Position numbers and translations under genes: made by a program. The notes under the pieces are model-generated. The model was not told the origin of the DNA. It did no database searches and was given only the letters and a program-made list of their open reading frames with translations. 9,406 nucleotides of DNA. Origin: Candidatus Adiutrix sp. Its GTDB lineage: Bacteria > Desulfobacterota > Desulfarculia > Adiutricales > Adiutricaceae. The first letter of the stretch is position 1; each line of letters opens with the position of its first letter. Shown here one piece after another: positions 1 to 4,967 of the stretch. Location of the stretch: the NCBI GenBank assembly GCA_031273445.1, contig JAISRV010000387.1, forward strand, positions 1 to 9,406. The letters are read 5' to 3'.

Positions 1-60
1 ATTGTAAAATCGCAAACCGACCGTCAGACCATCAGACGCCAATGCGTTCAAAAAACTCAT
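1..60 (-). CDS. Possible 5' end of a leftward hypothetical gene (partial)
   Basis: On the minus strand an ATG at 60-58 opens a frame with no stop to the window edge, giving 20 residues that begin MSFLNALASD and end LRFYN. The ATG is preceded by a strong ribosome site (GGGAGG, at 72-67) with a 6-nt spacer, and this is the main support. The peptide is too short to assign to a family, and I do not recognise it. If real, this gene diverges from the hpf operon and shares the roughly 500-nt non-coding region with it. A competing reading is a plus-strand frame that is open from position 1 to a TGA at 286-288; its translation has no recognisable features and an Arg/Ser-rich end, so I prefer the minus-strand gene, without certainty. 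Confidence 0.4.
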   Translation of the reverse strand, partial: MSFLNALASDGLTVGLRFYN

Positions 61-169
61 GACCGGCCTCCCTGGCCTAAATGTAATTGGCTCGCTTTCC
101 GTATGAGCCGAACGGAGGCGGACGGATGCCTCTCCGCGTCATATTATCTATCGGGTTCACGAATAATAA

Positions 170-187
170 ACATTAATTTTTTAATGT
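170..187. repeat. AT-rich perfect palindrome, possible operator
   Basis: ACATTAA (170-176) and TTAATGT (181-187) form a perfect 7-bp inverted repeat around TTTT. It lies in an AT-rich stretch between the possible leftward gene and the hpf unit, where a dimeric regulator could bind. The repeat is seen directly. Any operator role is inference. Confidence 0.4.
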
Positions 188-284
188 CGGAGGAAAGGCA
201 GCCGCTTAAAGCGGGCGAAGCACTGCTGCGTCCGGCCGTTATTTCTCTATCCAGTAAGGAAATAGCTCGGCATAGGAGATCATC

Positions 285-377
285 ATGAAAAGGACAGCAA
301 AAAAGGGAATAAATGTCGATTTATCTGGAAGCCGTTTGGGGGTTTTGGCGTTTGGGCATCATATAAGAGTCATATAA
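285..377 (+). CDS. Small ORF, 30 codons, unknown function
   Basis: An ATG at 285 starts a 30-codon frame ending at TAA (375-377). It has an excellent ribosome site, AGGAG at 274-278, with a 6-nt spacer. The peptide begins MKRTAKKGINVDL and ends GHHIRVI; it is basic, has no membrane segment, and I do not recognise it. Its ATG overlaps by ATGA the stop of the longer plus-strand frame that is open from the left edge, an arrangement seen in translational coupling. It lies upstream of the candidate hpf promoter, so it would not be on an hpf transcript started there. The last codons fall inside the tandem 11-bp repeat. It could be a leader peptide, a remnant of a decayed gene, or chance. Confidence 0.25.
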   Translation: MKRTAKKGINVDLSGSRLGVLAFGHHIRVI

Positions 378-380
378 AGA
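359..380 (+). promoter_or_regulatory. Tandem 11-bp direct repeat upstream of hpf
   Basis: TCATATAAGAG (359-369) is followed at once by TCATATAAAGA (370-380); the first eight bases are identical and 9 of 11 match. A period of one helical turn is typical of sites for OmpR/PhoB-family regulators. With the bases just upstream the layout reads GCATCAT-ATAA-GAGTCAT-ATAA, which partly resembles the PhoB box (CTGTCAT repeats with 4-bp AT spacers), sharing TCAT in both half-sites. A -10-like TTTAAT begins 8 bp downstream at 389. The resemblance is partial, so a Pho site is only a possibility. Confidence 0.35.
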
Positions 381-382
381 AT

Positions 383-410
383 TTGATTTTTAATATTTTT
401 CTGGTAGACT
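383..410 (+). promoter_or_regulatory. Candidate sigma-70-type promoter for the hpf operon
   Basis: TTGATT at 383-388 (4 of 6 with the -35 consensus), a 16-bp spacer, and TAGACT at 405-410 (4 of 6 with -10) preceded by TG at 402-403 as an extended -10. The spacer and flanks are strongly AT-rich, in contrast to the GC-rich leader that follows. A start near 417 would give an hpf leader of about 180 nt. The match is moderate and an alternative -10 (TTTAAT, 389-394) exists. I saw no convincing sigma-54 site (GG-N10-GC) here. Confidence 0.4.
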
Positions 411-462
411 ACTATAGAGGTTACTATCAGTTAAATAAGTTGAATTTAATCAACAAAAAGCC

Positions 463-586
463 GGCCGCCGACTAGCGCGGCCCTGAAGGCGAATATCCGA
501 CGCCAACGGCGCGGACGATCTGACGTCCAAATCAAAATGACGCGGCCGGGCGAGGCCGCCAAAACAATTAGCCGCCTTGGGGCGGC
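463..586 (+). other. Structured 5' leader of hpf: four GC-rich hairpins
   Basis: Four inverted repeats lie in a row. GGCCGC 463-468 pairs with GCGGCC 477-482 (loop 8). TCCG-A-CGCC 496-504 pairs with GGCGCGGA 508-515 (8 bp with one bulge, loop AAC). GCGGCC 542-547 pairs with GGCCGC 554-559 (loop 6). GCCGCC 571-576 pairs with GGCGGC 581-586 (loop TTGG). The last ends one base before the hpf ribosome site (GGAGG, 588-592). None is followed by a T-run, so they are not intrinsic terminators. They could affect hpf translation or message stability; that is inference. I see no known riboswitch or ribosomal-protein leader, and no gene, in 378-598. Confidence 0.5.
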
Positions 587-598
587 TGGAGGAAGGCC

Positions 599-1156
599 AT
601 GCAGTTTTCAGTCACTTTCAGGCACATGGAGCCGTCGGAAAACTTGAAAGAATACAGCCGCGACAAGCTTTTGCGGCTGGAAAAATATCTTGATGCCGTC
701 ATAGACGCCGAGGTGGTCATGACCGTGGAGAAATTCCGTCATAAGGCCGAGGTTCTGATTTCAAGCGATGGATTGAAAATAAAAGCCGAAGAAGAAACCG
801 AAGACATGTATTCAGCCATTGACATGGTGGTCGATAAACTGGAAAAACAGATCAAGCGACATCGTGAAAAAATGAAGACTCATAAAGGCGCCGCCGGCAA
901 GAGAGATATTTCTCTTTCCGAAGGCGCCGACTTCAGCGCCAAGCCCGCGGATGAAGACGACGAGGCGGCGGATTCGCCGCCCATAGACCGCCGCTCCACC
1001 GTGACCCCTGAAGTCATGACGATTGAGGAAGCTGGATCCCGCCTGGCCCGCGGCGTGGCCGGGCAGATTATTTTCATTGACAGCGGCAACGCCCGGCTGT
1101 CGATCCTGCGCCAATCGCACAATGGCCAGCTGGAACTCGTCACCATCAACCATTAA
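599..1156 (+). CDS. hpf: Ribosome hibernation-promoting factor, long form (HPF)
   Basis: HPF binds the small subunit at the decoding centre when growth slows; long-form members dimerise through the C-terminal domain to make inactive 100S ribosomes. The 185 residues fit the long form (short HPF is about 95). Residues 1-95 are the S30AE/YfiA-type domain, starting MQFSVTFRHMEPS and ending in the basic helix KLEKQIKRHREKMK. Residues about 96-134 are an acidic, probably disordered linker (DEDDEAADSPP). Residues about 135-185 look like the C-terminal dimerisation domain (VTPEVMTIEEA, then IIFIDSGNARLSIL). That end is more divergent than the usual family motif, so dimerisation is inferred from domain layout. 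The start is supported by GGAGG at 588-592 with a 6-nt spacer. It heads the hpf-ptsN-rapZ series, as in rpoN operons, but no rpoN lies upstream in the window. Confidence 0.95.
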   Translation: MQFSVTFRHMEPSENLKEYSRDKLLRLEKYLDAVIDAEVVMTVEKFRHKAEVLISSDGLKIKAEEETEDMYSAIDMVVDKLEKQIKRHREKMKTHKGAAGKRDISLSEGADFSAKPADEDDEAADSPPIDRRSTVTPEVMTIEEAGSRLARGVAGQIIFIDSGNARLSILRQSHNGQLELVTINH

Positions 1157-1226
1157 GAACTTGTTTGCGGGCTTTTTGTTCTCCGGCCGGGCGCGAACAC
1201 TTTTTAAGCGCGGGGAAGACAGTCTG

Positions 1227-1682
1227 ATGCTCCTGACGGATTATCTTAAACCGGACTGCATAAAAACCGGATTTGCGGCGGCCGACAAGCGGACGGCCCT
1301 TGAGTTGTTGTGCCGCTTCATTGAGGAGAAGCATAACCTTGATTTCAGTGAGGTCTTGCGTGTCGTTCGCGAACGGGAAGCCCTGGGCAGCACGGGGGTG
1401 GGCGGCGGCGTGGCCCTGCCGCACGGCAAAAGCGCGCAGGCTAAAAAAACAGCCCTGATCATGGCGATTTCACCCGCCGGAGTTGATTTTGACAGCCTGG
1501 ACGGCCGGCCAACCCATGTTTTCGTTTTAATGGTGACGCCCAAGAACGGCGAAGGAAGCGAACACCTTTCCATTCTGGCCCGTCTAGGCGCCATGTTCAA
1601 AGCCGCAGGCACGGTTGAAAATTTGTCCAAGGCCTCATCTTCAGAAGAGGTGTTCGCGTATTTAAGCGCCCGCGGACAATAG
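1227..1682 (+). CDS. ptsN: Nitrogen-PTS EIIA component (EIIA-Ntr, PtsN)
   Basis: A cytoplasmic phosphocarrier of the nitrogen PTS. In related bacteria it takes phosphate from NPr/HPr-like proteins and acts by protein binding on potassium transport, nitrogen and stress responses instead of moving sugar. The 151-residue product is one PTS EIIA type-2 (fructose/Ntr) domain. The phosphorylatable histidine is His66 in GVGGGVALPHGK (57-68), corresponding to His73 in E. coli. Downstream TPKNGEGSEHLSILARLG fits the family. I chose ATG 1227 because the product MLLTDYLKPDCIKTGF matches the usual N-terminus and length (about 150-163) and a GGGGA site lies at 1212-1216. A longer frame from 1023 would read through hpf out of frame and is not credible. 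It begins 70 nt after hpf. Confidence 0.95.
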   Translation: MLLTDYLKPDCIKTGFAAADKRTALELLCRFIEEKHNLDFSEVLRVVREREALGSTGVGGGVALPHGKSAQAKKTALIMAISPAGVDFDSLDGRPTHVFVLMVTPKNGEGSEHLSILARLGAMFKAAGTVENLSKASSSEEVFAYLSARGQ

Positions 1683-1696
1683 CGGCCTGGGATCAT

Positions 1697-1733
1697 AAGT
1701 ATCATTAAATATTGAAAGTATCCTTAATATTGA
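1697..1733 (+). repeat. Tandem 19/18-bp repeat between ptsN and rapZ
   Basis: AAGTATCATTAAATATTGA (1697-1715) is followed directly by AAGTATCCTTAATATTGA (1716-1733); the copies differ by one substitution and one deleted A. The 87-nt gap is an AT-rich island in GC-rich surroundings. Two adjacent copies with a spacing near two helical turns could be a protein-binding site controlling rapZ or the PTS genes, or simple slippage duplication. I could not assemble a good -35/-10 pair around it. Confidence 0.6.
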
Positions 1734-1769
1734 AAATCGCACTACAGCGGGACGACAGGATTTCAGCCA

Positions 1770-2642
1770 ATGATGATGCCTCAAACCAACGGCCGCCTGA
1801 TAGTCATAACAGGGCTTTCCGGCTCCGGCAAGTCCACCGCCCTGAAGGCCTTGGAAGATAACGGCTATCTCACCATAGACAATCTGCCGATCGTGTTGTT
1901 GCCGAAGGTTCTGGCCATTCGCAGAGAGAGCGGCGGCTTCATACGCTTAGCCGTGGGCATGGACGCGCGGGAGCCGGAGTTGGCGGCCCGGCATCAGTCC
2001 GTCTTCAGGGAAGTGCGCGACATGGGCTATGAAGTGGAACTGATTTTTATCGAGGCGGACGACGACGCGCTGGTCAAACGTTTCTCGGAAACGAGAAGAC
2101 CCCATCACATGGCCCCGAGCGGCGACATTATTTCCGGCATCCGGGCCGAGCGGGAATATCTTCTGCCCTTAAGGCGCGAGGCCGGCGAAATCATAAATTC
2201 CAGCCTTTTGACCGCCGCCAAGTTGCGGGAAACAATCATAGATCGCTTCAGTCAGGAAGGCGAGAAACGTTCCATGGCGGTTGAGGTGCTTTCTTTCGGC
2301 TTTAAAAACGGCTTGCCGCCGGAAGCCGATCTGATGGTGGACGTTCGCTTTTTGCCCAACCCTTTTTACGTCGGGGAGCTGCGAAACCTTGACGGCCGCG
2401 ACCGGGCGATTATAGACTATGTCATGGCCGCCCCGGAAGCCCAAGGGTTTCTCGACCGTTTCATGGCTCTGCTGACCTATCTTTTGCCCTTGTATCAGAA
2501 AGAGGGAAAATCGTATCTGACCATAGCCGTCGGCTGCACCGGCGGGCAGCACCGTAGCGTGGCTGTGGCCGGGTTTTTGTGGGAAGCCGTCTGCCGAATA
2601 TTTGACGGCAACATTCACCTGCGTCACCGTGACATCATGTAG
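1770..2642 (+). CDS. rapZ: RapZ family nucleotide-binding protein (formerly YvcJ/YhbJ)
   Basis: In E. coli RapZ binds the small RNAs GlmZ and GlmY and directs RNase E to control glucosamine-6-phosphate synthase; in Bacillus the homologue YvcJ is a nucleotide-binding protein. The 290 residues match the family (about 284-295). The N-terminal P-loop domain has Walker A GLSGSGKS at 15-22 and RFSETRRPHH at 105-114. The C-terminal domain has SFGFKNGLPPEADLMVDVRF (175-194), LPNPFY, GCTGGQHRSV (255-264) and RHRD (285-288). The tail stops at RHRDIM. The E. coli RNA-binding basic residues Lys270, Lys281, Arg282 and Lys283 have no equivalent: the first aligns with Gly280 and the rest are absent. Three ATG codons occur in a row at 1770-1778; AGGA at 1757-1760 favours the first. 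The gene lies 87 nt after ptsN. Confidence 0.96.
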   Translation: MMMPQTNGRLIVITGLSGSGKSTALKALEDNGYLTIDNLPIVLLPKVLAIRRESGGFIRLAVGMDAREPELAARHQSVFREVRDMGYEVELIFIEADDDALVKRFSETRRPHHMAPSGDIISGIRAEREYLLPLRREAGEIINSSLLTAAKLRETIIDRFSQEGEKRSMAVEVLSFGFKNGLPPEADLMVDVRFLPNPFYVGELRNLDGRDRAIIDYVMAAPEAQGFLDRFMALLTYLLPLYQKEGKSYLTIAVGCTGGQHRSVAVAGFLWEAVCRIFDGNIHLRHRDIM

Positions 2643-2690
2643 CCGCGCCAAAAGCCGCCGGCTGAAAAACGCGGTTTTTAGCCGGCGCGG
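2643..2690 (+). other. Strong intercistronic hairpin after rapZ with alternative pairings
   Basis: Immediately after the rapZ stop, CGCCGGCT-type pairing is extensive. GCCGGCT (2657-2663) pairs with AGCCGGC (2680-2686) and AAAAAC (2665-2670) with GTTTTT (2674-2679), with one bulged G and a GCG loop, a stem of 13 bp. An outer 7-bp stem, CCGCGCC 2643-2649 with GGCGCGG 2684-2690, competes for part of the right arm. A third option, CCGCG 2643-2647 with CGCGG 2670-2674, would put TTTTT (2675-2679) right after a stem, like a weak terminator. The structures are read from the sequence; a role in processing, attenuation or message stability between rapZ and the PTS genes is inference. Confidence 0.6.
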
Positions 2691-2737
2691 GCGGTTTATG
2701 AACATTTGGATATTGCGACGCGTGCTTTTGTGGGCAT

Positions 2738-2767
2738 GCGCCGCGAAAAGGCGCCGGGCGAGCCCGG
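2738..2767 (+). other. Two adjoining hairpins upstream of PTS EIIA
   Basis: GCGCC (2738-2742) pairs with GGCGC (2750-2754) around GCGAAAA, and CCGGG (2754-2758) pairs with CCCGG (2763-2767) around CGAG. They share base 2754, so they abut or compete. With the large hairpin at 2643-2690 they make the 152-nt rapZ-EIIA gap highly structured. The EIIA ribosome site just downstream (GGACGG, 2784-2789) is weak. There is no credible gene in this gap. Confidence 0.45.
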
Positions 2768-2794
2768 TTCCAGAGAAGCGAACGGACGGCCATA

Positions 2795-3205
2795 ATGATA
2801 GGCATCGTCATTGTCGCCCACGGTCAGTTGGGTCAGGCAATCGTGAAGACAGCGGAGTTTATTTTAGGCAGCCTTGAGGGCTGCGGCACTGTTTCCATCG
2901 ACGGAGGCCGTAGCCCCGACACCATGCGACAGGCCATCAGCGTGGCCATAAAGAGCGTCGACAAGGGCAAAGGCGTGCTTATTCTCACGGATATGTTCGG
3001 CGGCACCCCCTCCAACCTCAGCCTCTCTTTCCTGGCCGAGGGGAAAGTCGAAGTGCTGACCGGCGTGAATCTGCCGATGCTGATAAAAGCCACCCAGGTT
3101 CGCGGCCAGATGAAACTGGCCGAAGCGGCCCAGACCATCGGCGAACACGGGCGCGGCAGCATTACCGTGGCCGGGGAAATGCTCGGCAAGGTTCCCTCCA
3201 AATGA
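2795..3205 (+). CDS. PTS system, mannose-family EIIA component
   Basis: A cytoplasmic phosphocarrier that takes phosphate from HPr and passes it to EIIB of the mannose/sorbose PTS family. The 136 residues form one EIIA-Man domain. The phosphorylated residue is His9 in IVIVAHGQLG, matching His10 of E. coli ManX. LTDMFGGTPSNLSL (64-77) and TGVNLPML (89-96) are family hallmarks. In E. coli EIIA and EIIB are fused; here they are separate genes, as is common outside enterobacteria. The product is a full single domain. The ribosome site (GGACGG, 2784-2789) is weak. It stands where npr follows rapZ in E. coli, which ties this PTS set to the ptsN-rapZ unit. Substrate cannot be told from sequence. Confidence 0.93.
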   Translation: MIGIVIVAHGQLGQAIVKTAEFILGSLEGCGTVSIDGGRSPDTMRQAISVAIKSVDKGKGVLILTDMFGGTPSNLSLSFLAEGKVEVLTGVNLPMLIKATQVRGQMKLAEAAQTIGEHGRGSITVAGEMLGKVPSK

Positions 3206-3239
3206 GCGACAATTCTCATTTTGGCTTGAAGGCTTATCT

Positions 3240-3731
3240 ATGACTCTGGTTTGGGCAAGAGTTGATCAAAAACTGATTCACGGGCAGGTATCCGTGGCCT
3301 GGACGCCGCACTTGAACGTTGACTCCATAGTCGTGTCTGATCATAACGCGGCTGAAGACGCCCGGCTGCAGAAAATCATGCTGCTGGGGTTGCCGCCGGA
3401 AATAAAATCAGCCGCTTTTGTTGAACCGGACGGCTTGACCGCCGCGCTGGAGGCGGCCGATAACGCTGGTCGGCGCGTGCTTCTGCTTTTCAAAGACCTT
3501 GACGGGGTTATGGCCGCAATTGAGGCGGGGCTCAGTCTCAACCGTCTGAATCTCGGCAATCAGGCCTATCCCCCGCACAGCCCTGCCGTCACCCAGCTGG
3601 CCGACACGTTTTTTGCTAGCCGTAGCGACCTTGACGGCCTGGCCCAACTGACGGCGGCCGGCACGGAACTTATATTACAGTCCCTCCCCACCAGCAAGGC
3701 CGTGCGCTGGACCGCAGCCGGACTAAAATGA
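3240..3731 (+). CDS. PTS system, mannose/sorbose-family EIIB component
   Basis: EIIB receives phosphate from EIIA on a histidine and passes it to sugar bound by the EIIC/EIID permease. The 163 residues are a full EIIB-Man/Sor domain. His14 in RVDQKLIHGQVSVAW (7-21) is the phosphorylation site of this family, whose common form is R-[IV]-D-x-[RK]-L-I-H-G-Q-V. LNLGN at 103-107 and LILQSLP at 144-150 match later conserved blocks. The ATG at 3240 is supported by GAAGG at 3228-3232 (7-nt spacer). It starts 34 nt after EIIA and ends 13 nt before EIIC, so the three genes are probably cotranscribed. The substrate is unknown; without a visible EIID it may act in regulation more than in uptake. Confidence 0.91.
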   Translation: MTLVWARVDQKLIHGQVSVAWTPHLNVDSIVVSDHNAAEDARLQKIMLLGLPPEIKSAAFVEPDGLTAALEAADNAGRRVLLLFKDLDGVMAAIEAGLSLNRLNLGNQAYPPHSPAVTQLADTFFASRSDLDGLAQLTAAGTELILQSLPTSKAVRWTAAGLK

Positions 3732-3744
3732 GCGGGAGGCAGCA

Positions 3745-4449
3745 ATGATTTTCGCCGCCGGCTTCTTGGGCCCGATCCTGATCGGGGCGGTCCTTAACCT
3801 CGACAAACAGGTTTTCGGCCCTTTCATGCTCAATCGCCCCCTGGTCACGGGTTTTCTTATCGGCCTGTTCCTGGATGAGTTGCACTATGGCGTCTGGATG
3901 GGTCTGTCGGTAGAACTTTTATGGCTGGCCACCATGCCCCTGGGCGGTCAAGTGATCCCCAACGGCGGCTTGGCCGTGGCCGCCTCGCTGGCCGGCTGGT
4001 TTTCCAGCGTTTTCACCCCTATCGGCCCAGCCTCAACCGAAGCCGGGCTGGTGCTTTCATTTATGACGGCGCCTCTCTGGGCCAAGGTGTTTACCTCCAT
4101 TGACCACGTCAGCCGACGTCTCGCGCCGGGTCAGGTCATGGCCGCCGGTCGGGCGCTGGCCGAAGGCCGGGAGCCGCGCTTTTTCGCCCGTAATTCCCTG
4201 GGTTGCGTCGTAGTCTTTGCCGGCGCCACGCTTTTGCCGGCGGCCGCAGCCGCGGCCAACCTGCTCCTTTTGAATCATATAGCCCTGATGATGCCTAAAA
4301 TGATCACGGTCAACCTGGGTGTTTTGTTTACCTTTGTGCCTTTTGTGGGGCTTTTGATCATGGCCGTCTCCCTGCCGCCCAGAACGGCGCCCTACTATCT
4401 GGCCGGCATGTTGGCCAGCCTTCTGGCCATCAGCGCCATCTGGCCATGA
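3745..4449 (+). CDS. PTS system, mannose/sorbose-family EIIC membrane component
   Basis: An inner-membrane subunit that, with EIID, forms the sugar channel of mannose-family permeases. The 234 residues are strongly hydrophobic, with about six or seven membrane segments (near 1-18, 30-50, 72-92, 150-176, 190-210 and 214-232). RPLVTGFLIGLFLDELHYGV (31-50) and the following SVELLWLATMPLGGQVIPNG fit the EIIC family. GGGAGG at 3734-3739 with a 5-nt spacer supports the start. The stop overlaps the rimI start by 4 nt (ATGA), so no EIID gene follows, although EIIC normally works with EIID. Either EIID lies elsewhere or the complex has another role. Family assignment is firm; transport activity is not. 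Confidence 0.91.
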   Translation: MIFAAGFLGPILIGAVLNLDKQVFGPFMLNRPLVTGFLIGLFLDELHYGVWMGLSVELLWLATMPLGGQVIPNGGLAVAASLAGWFSSVFTPIGPASTEAGLVLSFMTAPLWAKVFTSIDHVSRRLAPGQVMAAGRALAEGREPRFFARNSLGCVVVFAGATLLPAAAAAANLLLLNHIALMMPKMITVNLGVLFTFVPFVGLLIMAVSLPPRTAPYYLAGMLASLLAISAIWP

Positions 4450-4967
4450 GCGCGCGTGTTGAAGAAAACAGCCGGACGCCGTTCGAGCTTGTTCGCCTGA
4501 CCGTACTGGATCTCGCGGCGATTCTGGAGCTGGAACGAAGCGCCTACGCCCAACCCTGGACGGATCAGAATTTTCTGGGCGAATTTCAGCGACCCTTCAC
4601 CGTGGCCATAGGCGCCAAAAGCGGCGAAACTCTGGCGGCGCAATGTTTTTTCTGGCTTATCGCCTCTGAGGCGCATCTTCTTAACCTGACCGTCGCCCTA
4701 CCCTTCCGCAGAATGGGCCTGGCTCGTCGGTTGATAGCGGCCATGGCTTCCCTCGGCCGAAACGCCAGGGCGGAAAAAATTTTTCTGGAAGTACGGCCAA
4801 GCAATGTCGCCGCCGTTTCTCTCTACAAGTCGGCGGGTTTTACCGCTGAAGGCCTCCGTCCAGGCTATTACGAAGACGGCGAAGACGCCCTTCTGATGAC
4901 TTTGGACATTACGAACTGGCGGCCGGGACCAAAAAATCATGACCGATACAATTTTAGTCGTCGATGA
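4446..4967 (+). CDS. rimI: Ribosomal protein S18 alanine N-acetyltransferase (RimI)
   Basis: A GNAT-family acetyltransferase that uses acetyl-CoA to acetylate the N-terminal alanine of ribosomal protein S18; some homologues act on other N-termini. Residues about 16-155 form the GNAT fold. RRMGLA (88-93) is the acetyl-CoA-binding turn. EVRPSNVAAVSLYKSAGF (115-132) is the RimI signature and keeps the catalytic pair of E. coli, Glu103 and Tyr115, here Glu115 and Tyr127. PGYYEDGEDALLM matches the conserved C-terminal block. At 173 residues it is longer than E. coli RimI (148), with extra residues at both ends. The 4-nt overlap with EIIC suggests translational coupling. The last 29 nt overlap the next gene in another frame, so the tail is likely unconserved. 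Confidence 0.93.
   Translation: MSARVEENSRTPFELVRLTVLDLAAILELERSAYAQPWTDQNFLGEFQRPFTVAIGAKSGETLAAQCFFWLIASEAHLLNLTVALPFRRMGLARRLIAAMASLGRNARAEKIFLEVRPSNVAAVSLYKSAGFTAEGLRPGYYEDGEDALLMTLDITNWRPGPKNHDRYNFSRR

Noticed and set aside
103..288. 61-residue plus-strand ORF (part of a frame open from position 1)
   Set aside because: No ribosome site before ATG 103, no recognisable motif, many uncommon codons, and it conflicts with a better-signalled minus-strand start at 60.
1023..1226. Upstream extension of ptsN inside hpf
   Set aside because: It overlaps conserved hpf coding sequence in another frame; the ATG at 1227 gives the normal EIIA-Ntr N-terminus and length.
2169..2705. 178-residue minus-strand ORF covering rapZ and the hairpin after it
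   Set aside because: Antisense to conserved rapZ blocks; its start region lies in the hairpin and has no ribosome site that I can support.
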